Positions 7,781 through 15,047 of a DNA stretch of 49,467 bases are shown in pieces. The notes under the pieces were generated by a model. It was not told the DNA's origin. It was given only the letters and a program-made list of their open reading frames with translations, and did not search any database. Source of the DNA: Mycobacterium persicum (GTDB lineage Bacteria > Actinomycetota > Actinomycetes > Mycobacteriales > Mycobacteriaceae); assembly GCF_002086675.1 (NCBI RefSeq), contig NZ_MVIF01000032.1, forward strand, positions 1-49,467, read 5' to 3'. The translations under genes were made by a program, and so were the position numbers. Every line of letters starts with the position of its first letter. Within the stretch, counting starts at the first letter, position 1.

Positions 7781-10757
7781 CGGCGGATTGCTGGCCGCCC
7801 AACTCGGTGCGCGCCGCCGGGGTCAGCCGGCGAAACTCGCTGGCGGCAGGATCGAAATACCATGCCTGACGTCCCGGTTTGGGAATTCCGGCGGCCCGCA
7901 GCGCGCTGACGGTGGGCCGATAGGTGGCGCTGAGCGACAGCTTCGGCACCACGTGGACGATGTCGGGTCCCAGGCCGACCGGCATACCGGCGACGGCATC
8001 GGTCAGGTCGGCCGCGGTGATGGTCGCTCCCGGTCGCAATGTCACCGCGGCGACCGCGAGCTGACGACCGTTGGCCGAGACGTCGTAGGTGACCGCGAGA
8101 TCGACGCCGTTGATGCAGCCCAGCGCATCGGTGACCGGCTCGGCATACACCATTCCCCGCGCGGTGCGCACCACCGAACCGCGCCGGCCCGCCAGCCAGT
8201 AGTCCCCGTCCGGGTCGCGGAAGAACAGGTATTCGGTGGAGATCCAGGTGTCGGCGGGGGCGAAAACGCCCCGCTTGATCGACGCGCTCGGGTCGATGGG
8301 TCCGCTGGCGTGCGCCAGCAGCACTCCGACCTGGTTGGCCGCGGCGACCTGGACGAACCCGCGGTCGTCTTCCAGGATCAGGTCCTGTTCGGCGTCGTAG
8401 GCGCCGAGTTCGACGCGTCCGGCGCCCGGCAACGGGCGGCCCTTGCTGCCGATCTTGGCGCCGGACACGTTGGCCAGCACCGCCTGTCCGTCGGTGGTGG
8501 CGAAGAACTCGACGACATGTGCCGGCGCGAACGTGTCGACGACTCGCCCCCACAATCCGGTCGGCATCCCCGAGCCGATGAACAGCCGCACGGGGTGGTT
8601 GCCGTACAGGGCAAAAGCCGGATCGTCGACCACGTCACGCAGCATCGCCCAGGTGTAGGACACGACGGTGACGCCGTAGCGGCGTACCTCGGCGACGAAC
8701 CGGTCGGCACACAGTCCGCGCGACAGTGCGATGCGCGCGCCGCCGACGACCGCACCGCCCAAGCTCACCAGCAGCGCGGATTCGTGGTGCAGCGGCGTCA
8801 GGCAGTAGACGGTGTCCCGGCGGTCTAGGGCGGCCGTCGATGCGGTGCCGAAGGCCGACACCGCCCAGCGGTAGTTGGTGATCTGCTTGGCGACCAGCTC
8901 GCCGCCGACCGCGCTGAATGCAATGAACGCCAAATCCCTTGCCAAGCCCGGGTTTTGCCGATACCAGGCGGGCAACTGGACGGCATCGGGGTCGATCTTC
9001 TCCATGTCGATCACATCGGCGTCTTCGGGCAGATGCAGATCTCGTGACTCGCCGCCGCCCAGCACCAGCACCTGTCCGGGCAATTGGCGTGCCGCGGCGA
9101 GGTTGGTGGGATCGGTGATGATCTCGGTCGCTCCCCCGAGCCGGACCTGTGCGGCCAGGTCGACGTCTTGGCGCATCAGCACCACGATCGCCCCCAACCG
9201 GGACAGCGCCGCGATCGCGACCAGGGCGCTGGGCCGCGTCTCCATCAGCACGCCCACCCGGTCACCCTGGCGCACCCCGACGTCGATCAGGCCACGGACC
9301 ACGTTGTTGATGCGCCGATTCACGGCCTCATAGGTGTGCACCCGATCGTCGAACAGCAGGAATTCGCCCTGCGGCGCGTCGTGGGCCTGTTCGTCGATGA
9401 TCCGGCCCAGCGAAATCCGGGTGTGATCGTTGAGCTGCCCCAGCCGGGCCAGTCGCGGCAGCGTGCGGACGGTTTCGACAGCCAGGGTGCGCATGGACTT
9501 GTTGGCGGCGACCACCGCCTCGGCCGCACCGCGAGCCATCGCCAGGGCCGCCTCGGACATCTCTCCGATACCGTGCGCGACCCGGGAGCTGAATGCGACT
9601 CCGCTGTCGGTGTGTTCGGCCGGCTGCTCGACCATCAAGCTGATGTTGGCCGGCTTGTCACCGTCGCTGGAAATCCAGCGCACCCATTCGGCGACGGTGG
9701 GCCAGCTCTGGTGCGCCGCCCTGGATCCGACGACGAGACCGAAATGGCCGGTGCGGATGAGGCATTCGTAGACGTCGGTGTTGGGCGCGGCGCGCCGGAT
9801 GCCGCGCACCGAAGCCGGCTGGCCGATGTCGTCGACCTCGCCGACGAAAGCCAGTATCGGACAGGTGATGTCGGTGAGTGTCACCATTTGGCCGCTGATG
9901 GCGAAGCCGCCGGTCATCATTCGGTTGTGGGCGATGAACTGCTTGAGCAGTTCTGAGATCGCCGGACCGGACCAGGCGATCCAGCCTTCGGATTCGAGGA
10001 ATCGGCGCTGTTGCTCCCGCGGCAGCAGGGCCTCGCGGTCGTGGAGCTGCCGCAGGAAGTCGATGCGGGCCTTGGCCGTCTTGAGCGGATCCATCATCTG
10101 GAAACCGGTGCGTGCCATCCAGCTGGGGATGGCCAGCCGATTGAACACGTGATCTGCCATAAAGCTGGCGGCGGCCGCACCGAAGTTCGCCGGAATACCC
10201 ATCGGCAAGGCTGCCAGGGTATCCACCGGCGAGCCGAACGCGACGACGCTGGCGACGTTCTTGGAACGCCGGTATGCCGCGGCCTGATAGCAGAACATGC
10301 CGCCCTGCGAATAGCCGACGATGTGCACGTCCTGGCCGGTGGTGTCATGCACCGTGTCGATGGCCTGACTGAGCGCGACGATGTGGTCGGCCAGATTGCG
10401 GCGCATACCGCCCTCGACCTTGTCGGGCGAGCCGAAGTCGATGACCCATGGATCCAGCCCGCGGGCGTGCAGGATGCCCACCGCGCCGTCCTCACGAGTG
10501 ACGTCCCACATGTCGGCCGACATCATCATCGGGTGCACCATCAACACCGGCGGACCCACGGGCGCGTGTCCGGGCCGGGTGTCCGGCGGGAAGTAGCGTC
10601 GCAGCTTGTACATCGGTACGCTCTCGACGATCTGGGACGGAGACGGCACGCTACCGGTTTCGAGACCGCCCAGCCGCAGGACTTCAAGCCCATTCTGGGC
10701 CGTGGCCACCAGACGCTCGACCGGGCGTGTGACCATCGACAAATTGAGATCCACCAC
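7773..10757 (-). CDS. Bifunctional alpha/beta hydrolase - acyl-CoA ligase-like protein (Rv1683-like)
   Basis: A 994-residue fusion. The N-terminal half is a PhaC/lipase-like alpha/beta hydrolase with nucleophile elbow GYSQGG (Ser150), probable acid in GEVDD (306-310) and His338 in GHFG. The C-terminal half (about 450-980) has the fold pattern of an ANL acyl-CoA synthetase (LGRIIDEQ, GVRQGDRVGVLMETRPSAL). The tandem GTG codons at 10757 and 10754 are both possible starts; AGGAG is better spaced for the second. The M. tuberculosis/BCG ortholog has been linked to storage-lipid metabolism, so a role in triacylglycerol or lipid-body turnover is likely but not proven here. Several ligase motifs look degenerate (see findings). 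Coupled to the Trm112-like gene. Confidence 0.9.
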   Translation of the reverse strand: MVDLNLSMVTRPVERLVATAQNGLEVLRLGGLETGSVPSPSQIVESVPMYKLRRYFPPDTRPGHAPVGPPVLMVHPMMMSADMWDVTREDGAVGILHARGLDPWVIDFGSPDKVEGGMRRNLADHIVALSQAIDTVHDTTGQDVHIVGYSQGGMFCYQAAAYRRSKNVASVVAFGSPVDTLAALPMGIPANFGAAAASFMADHVFNRLAIPSWMARTGFQMMDPLKTAKARIDFLRQLHDREALLPREQQRRFLESEGWIAWSGPAISELLKQFIAHNRMMTGGFAISGQMVTLTDITCPILAFVGEVDDIGQPASVRGIRRAAPNTDVYECLIRTGHFGLVVGSRAAHQSWPTVAEWVRWISSDGDKPANISLMVEQPAEHTDSGVAFSSRVAHGIGEMSEAALAMARGAAEAVVAANKSMRTLAVETVRTLPRLARLGQLNDHTRISLGRIIDEQAHDAPQGEFLLFDDRVHTYEAVNRRINNVVRGLIDVGVRQGDRVGVLMETRPSALVAIAALSRLGAIVVLMRQDVDLAAQVRLGGATEIITDPTNLAAARQLPGQVLVLGGGESRDLHLPEDADVIDMEKIDPDAVQLPAWYRQNPGLARDLAFIAFSAVGGELVAKQITNYRWAVSAFGTASTAALDRRDTVYCLTPLHHESALLVSLGGAVVGGARIALSRGLCADRFVAEVRRYGVTVVSYTWAMLRDVVDDPAFALYGNHPVRLFIGSGMPTGLWGRVVDTFAPAHVVEFFATTDGQAVLANVSGAKIGSKGRPLPGAGRVELGAYDAEQDLILEDDRGFVQVAAANQVGVLLAHASGPIDPSASIKRGVFAPADTWISTEYLFFRDPDGDYWLAGRRGSVVRTARGMVYAEPVTDALGCINGVDLAVTYDVSANGRQLAVAAVTLRPGATITAADLTDAVAGMPVGLGPDIVHVVPKLSLSATYRPTVSALRAAGIPKPGRQAWYFDPAASEFRRLTPAARTELGGQQSADD

Positions 10758-10884
10758 TGCTCCTGGGTGCCTGAGTGCTCCTGAATGCTGCTGAGTTGGC
10801 CTTGACCAGCGTGGACATCATTCCACATCGGAGCGGGGCGCAGGTCACGCCGTCGCAGACGACGCCGCCGGCGCCGCCGGGGTG

Positions 10885-10916
10885 CTGCGGCCCGGATGAC
10901 GTTGCCCGGGCCGCAG
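10885..10916 (-). terminator. GC-rich hairpin downstream of the EspC-like gene
   Basis: Perfect 11-bp inverted repeat (ctgcggcccgg at 10885-10895, its complement at 10906-10916) with a 10-nt loop, 24 bases after the EspC-like stop and before the next minus-strand gene. There is no U-tract, as is usual for mycobacterial hairpin terminators. It could end the espA/espC-like transcript. Confidence 0.5.
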
Positions 10917-10939
10917 GCCACCCCTATCCCGGGCGGCGA

Positions 10940-11251
10940 TCAGCGAAAGAACTTGCCCAGCACGCTGGCCGCCCCCTCGTCGGCGTCGAGATAAGCACCG
11001 GCGGCTTTACGAAGACTGTCTGCTAGCTGTCCGTCGACCTGTTGAACGCACGCGCCGGTGGCACTGCGGATGGTCTCGAACCCTGCCAGGGTCTGATTGA
11101 ACAGCGAGCAGAACGAACCGTGAGTGGTAGAGACCGACTGACTGATTCCGCTGACCATGTCGACCGCGGATTTCACATCGGCCGACACGTTGCCTTGAAT
11201 CCGCTCCAGCACGCCCAGGAACTCCGGCACGACGTACAGAAAATGTCCCAT
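10940..11251 (-). CDS. EspC-like ESX-1 secretion-associated protein
   Basis: A 103-residue paralog of EspC (Rv3615c). The match is seen in THGSFCSLFNQTL (EspC has THGPYCSQFNDTL) and in the C-terminal LADSLRKAAGAYLDADE, which carries the type VII secretion motif YxxxD (Tyr87-Asp91). A good ribosome binding site (GAGGGGAG) precedes ATG 11251. It lies 44 bp downstream of the EspA-like gene on the same strand, the same order as espA-espC. It is probably exported by an ESX system together with the EspA-like protein. No espD-like gene follows; the next gene is the Rv1683-like fusion. Family assignment rests on recalled EspC sequence. Confidence 0.85.
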   Translation of the reverse strand: MGHFLYVVPEFLGVLERIQGNVSADVKSAVDMVSGISQSVSTTHGSFCSLFNQTLAGFETIRSATGACVQQVDGQLADSLRKAAGAYLDADEGAASVLGKFFR

Positions 11252-11295
11252 GACTACTCCCCTCTGGTGAAAAATCTGGCTAACAGGTTGGCTCG

Positions 11296-12423
11296 CTAGG
11301 CTTTTGACACCCCGGCATTGACGAATATCGGCAGTTTCCCGGTCTTCTCAGCACTCGTTGGCGGGCCGTCGACGGGAGCCCGCTCGGCATCCGCTCCGCC
11401 CGAAGCCCCGCCACTTCCGCCGTCGCTCTGCGGTCGGCGCGAAGGGGCATGCGGTACAGATCCTGGCAACCCCGGCGTACCCGACGAGGATTGCGCGCCG
11501 GTGGCCAGCGCCGGGTTGCCGGCCTGACCAATACTGCCGATAGGGCCTACTTCCATTGGGAGCGAACGCATCTGAGTCATCGCTCCGCCGAGTCGACCCA
11601 TCGCCGGCAAGCCGGCACCGCCGAGAGCGCGTACTGGATCGGACAACTGAGCAAGATCAGCCAAGTGGGTCAAGTCGGGCATGGCGGCCGCGCCGGCTGA
11701 CGCCGACCTTCCCGACATCCCGGCGACGCCCGACAACGACGACAAGCTGGACAACATGGTTCCCAAGCCCATGTCGGAAAATATGCTGGCGATCTCTGAC
11801 CATGCCGCGTAGAGAGCGGACTCCAATTTCGAGATGAATTGTCGTATATCGAACTCGATGTCCGACACGACGGCAATCACTTCCTCCTCGATCAGGGCTT
11901 CCAGCAGCTCGACCAATTTCCACAGCGCGGCAATCAATTTGGCGGTGTCTTCGGCCGTCTTGTACGCCAGGTATGCGAGCGCACCGGTGACCATACTCAT
12001 CATCAGCGAGGTGATCGGAAGTTGAAACCCGTCCGAAAGCCATTGCCCGACGAGGGGTATATAGGAAATCACGACGGCGACCGGACGCGCGATCTCGAGA
12101 ACTCGCTTTGCGAATGCCAGGACATCGCGGGTTTTCCGTACCGCATCCGCTTGATCCGTTACCAGCGTCCCGGTCATGTAGTCAAGGTCCGCCAAGATTT
12201 CTTCGCGCAGCTTCTGCAGCTCATTCTTTGCGGAGTATGCGTCCGCCGCGGTACCCATCCAGCGGTCGCCTGGGGCGGCGGAGGCCTGATCCTGGGCAGT
12301 TCGGGTGAACCATGACGAACTGGTGTTGAAAGCGTCTCCGGAAACAGGCAATCCGATTCCAAGCAACGCTTCGAAGCCATCGATGGTGCCGATCGCCGAA
12401 TCGATGATCCATGCTCTGTCCAT
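11296..12423 (-). CDS. EspA-like ESX-1 secretion-associated protein
   Basis: A 375-residue paralog of EspA (Rv3616c). The N-terminus (AWIIDSAIGTIDGFEALLGIG) matches EspA in spacing, followed by PGDRWMGTAAD with a WxG turn (55-57), a helical stretch DQADAVRKTRDVL, ARPVAVVISYIPLVG, and a hydrophobic segment around 138-155 (MMSMVTGALAYLAYKT). The C-terminal half is low-complexity Gly/Ser/Pro and ends with DAERAPV, a motif also found near the EspA C-terminus. The protein has no cysteine; the EspA Cys reported to form the dimer disulfide falls where this protein reads LPITSL. ATG 12423 has AGAGGA upstream. Presumed secreted in mutual dependence with the EspC-like protein. Confidence 0.85.
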   Translation of the reverse strand: MDRAWIIDSAIGTIDGFEALLGIGLPVSGDAFNTSSSWFTRTAQDQASAAPGDRWMGTAADAYSAKNELQKLREEILADLDYMTGTLVTDQADAVRKTRDVLAFAKRVLEIARPVAVVISYIPLVGQWLSDGFQLPITSLMMSMVTGALAYLAYKTAEDTAKLIAALWKLVELLEALIEEEVIAVVSDIEFDIRQFISKLESALYAAWSEIASIFSDMGLGTMLSSLSSLSGVAGMSGRSASAGAAAMPDLTHLADLAQLSDPVRALGGAGLPAMGRLGGAMTQMRSLPMEVGPIGSIGQAGNPALATGAQSSSGTPGLPGSVPHAPSRRPQSDGGSGGASGGADAERAPVDGPPTSAEKTGKLPIFVNAGVSKA

Positions 12424-13077
12424 TGTGATTCGTCCTCTCGCAGGCTAATTCGTTTAGCGGTTGGCTACGGGCGCGCGAAAGGCGCTACCCGGTTATGCAT
12501 GATCACCGGCTGATTGCCGGGATTTGAATACGGCACGCGCGCTCGCCGCGCCGCTTGGAAATCACTCCGCCAGATACGTGCTAGGCGCCATTCATAGCGC
12601 GGGCACGCCAAGTGAAAAGATGAAGCTGATCAGTGTTTTCGTCTAGCTGCCATGGACCGCTCCTAGGGCAAGGAACCAACAATGACGAACTGCCGCAACG
12701 TATCGCACCAAACAACACCGCTTTCGGTGCGCAAGTCAGCTGACAAACTGTTTCCCAGCCCGCTGGCCGGGGTTTACTTCCTGTCAACCTTTGCATGCGA
12801 CACAAAAGCATTGCCATACAGTTGTATTACGCAAGCCACAGTAGGGCCCGACAGCCGTAAGCGCAAGAGCCAATTGAGATTTGCTCGTGACCAGTCTGTG
12901 ACCAATCGCGCGCGACGGCCACCCACGCGTCGCCGGTGTGGCTTCGGCGGTCGGACTCGAGGAACTGCCGGGTTCAACCGATCGGTCGCGCGCCGGACAC
13001 GACCGCAACAACCATGCATGCGGTCCGGCACTGAACTGAACCCTTTTGGCGCCCGGGCTTTTAGCCCGTCGCGTGCA
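12424..13077. other. 654-bp intergenic region upstream of the EspA-like gene
   Basis: No gene supported. A 78-codon minus frame at 12581-12817 has no family resemblance and no ribosome binding site. The stretch is long for this genome and parallels the long regulatory region upstream of espA in M. tuberculosis, so it probably holds the promoter of the EspA/EspC-like pair. A TTGACA on the minus strand (plus-strand tgtcaa at 12782-12787) is one candidate element. Confidence 0.5.
13054..13068 (-). terminator. Short hairpin after the coiled-coil gene
   Basis: Six-base stem (cgggct / agcccg) with a three-base loop, 10 bases downstream of the coiled-coil gene stop on the minus strand. Small and without a U-tract, so only a possible terminator. 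Confidence 0.3.
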
Positions 13078-13926
13078 TCAGATGGCGCGCAGCTCCGAGA
13101 ACACGCCTCTCATCGACTGAAGCATGTTGGTTTCGGCGCATCGGGCCGACTCCAGGATCGCGGGGACGTCCTCGAGTTTGGCGTGTATTCGCGCCAGCTG
13201 CTCAAGCACACCGAGCCTTCGTTGATTGACGTCGTCCAACATCCGCCGCGCCTCGGCCATGCGCTGCTCGACCTGCTCGTCGGCGAGGCGGACGCGCCGT
13301 TCGGCCTCGGCCTTGGCTTCGCTGAGCCGTTTGTCGCACTCCTGCTGCGTGGTTCGCAGCTGATCATCGATCTGGAATTGGGCGTCGGAGCGGAGCCTGA
13401 TCAGTTCAGCATCGAGTTGCTGTTCCGCCTTCTCGCGGCGCCGGGCATCGGCAATGCGCATCTGGTCGATCTCTCGAACAGCTTGTGCCCTAAGCTCTTC
13501 GGCTTCTTCTCGCCCACGACGGAGCATCTCGGCATGCTCGAGATCGAGTGCACGTTGCCGCGCCTCCATCTGGGCCAGCATGTCTCTCTTAGTCGCGCGA
13601 GCCGCTTCGGCGTCATTCTTGGCCGCGGTGATCAACGCCGACGCCTCGGCACGCGCCTCGGACTGCATCTGAAATACCTCGTCGACAGCGAACCGAAGCA
13701 TTTTCGCCAACCGGTCGGTGACCGCCGGCGCCGACGGCGAGGTGTCGCGCAGGACCGCGTTTTCGTCCCGCAGGGCGGCAATCTCCACCCTGAGTCTCTC
13801 GGTCTCGTAGTGTTGCGCCTGCCGCTGAACCATCAGTTCCGCGAGGTACTGGTTGACGGCAGCCGGATCGTATCCATTGCGCGTGCGTTCGAATTTCGGA
13901 GCGGGATCGTTAACGAAGGTTGTCAC
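13078..13926 (-). CDS. Coiled-coil DivIVA-like protein (Rv1682-like)
   Basis: A 282-residue cytoplasmic structural protein. GTG 13926 was chosen because GAGGGG lies seven bases upstream and the sequence VTTFVNDPAPKFERTRNGYD leads directly into a DivIVA/Wag31-type N-terminal motif (GYDPAAVNQYLAEL). The rest is almost continuous heptad-rich alpha helix full of Glu, Arg, Ala and Gln (for example RAEASALITAAKNDAEAARA and RRGREEAEELRAQAVREID), so a long parallel coiled coil is expected. It matches M. tuberculosis Rv1682, annotated as a coiled-coil structural protein, in position relative to the Rv1683-like gene. A polar scaffold role in growth or secretion is inference. The upstream small ORF overlaps its start. 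Confidence 0.87.
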   Translation of the reverse strand: MTTFVNDPAPKFERTRNGYDPAAVNQYLAELMVQRQAQHYETERLRVEIAALRDENAVLRDTSPSAPAVTDRLAKMLRFAVDEVFQMQSEARAEASALITAAKNDAEAARATKRDMLAQMEARQRALDLEHAEMLRRGREEAEELRAQAVREIDQMRIADARRREKAEQQLDAELIRLRSDAQFQIDDQLRTTQQECDKRLSEAKAEAERRVRLADEQVEQRMAEARRMLDDVNQRRLGVLEQLARIHAKLEDVPAILESARCAETNMLQSMRGVFSELRAI

Positions 13927-14080
13927 CTGGTACCCCTCGGACACGCCTCGCGATGGGCTGACGGCGGTTGGCCACGGCCCGCTTTCCGGTCGCTGACTGA
14001 CGTGCGGATCCCCCGGGATGGCCGGACAACGATGCCAACACAGCCGCCGGTGCAAGGACAGACGTGACTGCGTGACTCAC
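13910..14080 (-). CDS. Possible 56-codon upstream ORF overlapping the coiled-coil gene
   Basis: GTG at 14080 is preceded at five bases by AAAGGAG, one of the best ribosome binding sites in the window. The frame encodes 56 residues with a hydrophobic start (VTSVLAPAAVLASLSG) and a basic tail, and stops at 13910-13912, 17 bases inside the coiled-coil gene. It may be a leader ORF that couples translation, or a small secreted peptide. No family recognised. The remaining bases up to 14242 show no gene; a TATAGT hexamer on the minus strand (near 14133) would be a reasonable -10 element. Confidence 0.35.
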   Translation of the reverse strand: MSHAVTSVLAPAAVLASLSGHPGGSARQSATGKRAVANRRQPIARRVRGVPGDNLR

Positions 14081-14242
14081 CGAAACTCCTTTACATCAGC
14101 GTGCGACTCGCCAGTTTGGTAAGCGAGGCAGACTATAGTGCACGTCGGCAATAATTGTTATCAGCAGTATTTTTTGGGGCTGGACGACGACGTCTCCAAG
14201 CCGCGTCCCACGGCTGGCGGAGCCATGCCATCGCGATGGCTG

Positions 14243-14805
14243 TCACCCAATCCGCTGCTCAAGAGGTAGCTGGCGTGGCAGCAGCAGCAGCCAGACGGCC
14301 ACAGCGGCGGCTAGCGGCACCAGCGCCATCAACAGGCTGGTGGTACGCAACGCGGAAACGACGACTTCCTGAGTGGTCGCCATGACACGACGGGCTGACT
14401 CCGGATCAAGGACGCCGACGCCGCCCAGCTTGCCCCCGCCGTAGGAACGCGTCGCCTCCAACGCTTTGGCGGCCTGAGTGGGAGAGACGCCGCTGCCTGC
14501 GAACCGCTCCTGAGCTCGCGCCGTGTAGAAAGTCATGGCCAGCAGGGTGACCATGGTGGGCCCGAGTGAGTAAGCGGACTGGCCGACGCCGGGTTTGGCC
14601 GCGGCCACCGAGCCCTCCAAACCCGGTGGGGCAAAGCTCATCATGACGCTGGCCTGCGGTGGCTCGATGAAGCCCAGGCCCGCGGGCAGGATGGTTGGTC
14701 GGCACCGGTGACGGCGAATCCCAGTCCCATGGCAAGCACCGTCATCCATTGAGCGAGCGTCAGCTTGTCGTCGCCGGGTTGCGTTTCGATGCTGAGCGCG
14801 TCCAT
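14243..14805 (-). pseudogene. MFS drug-efflux transporter remnant with internal deletion
   Basis: ATG 14805 starts a normal transporter N-terminus (MDALSIET, then TM1 around LAQWMTVLAMGLGFAVTGAD). Near 14700 this frame breaks, and another frame continues with what looks like the last two membrane spans of an EmrB/QacA-type permease (SVMMSFAPPGLEGSVAAA, SAYSLGPTMVTLLAM, then SALRTTSLLMALVPLAAAVAVWLLL) to the stop at 14243. Most spans between are missing, so the gene lost its centre and frame. It stands where M. tuberculosis has the Rv1669-Rv1681 block. Confidence 0.75.
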
Positions 14806-15047
14806 ACCGGTGTGCCTCTGGTGGTGATGCGCGGTCGAGTCTAGGGATTGACGTTGGGTAGATGTTGTCCCGGAATGGTCCTGAACGGCCGAAAGTATTG
14901 GGTCCGCCGCCGCCCGAATCTCACCTTTGCCGCGGGCCAACGACAGCGCCCTCCCGCGCCGGTGCCACCGGTCGAGGACCGCGGCGCCGGGCGGCACCGC
15001 CGGCGCCGTTGACGCCAAAGGGTGTGGGTGCCGGTAGCCTCGGCCCG

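Noticed and set aside
7755..8828. 357-codon plus-strand frame
   Set aside because: Antisense of the Rv1683-like gene; the many long antisense frames here are caused by high third-position GC.
12581..12817. 78-codon minus-strand frame upstream of the EspA-like gene
   Set aside because: No ribosome site, odd Cys-rich composition, no similarity to EspD or other ESX proteins.
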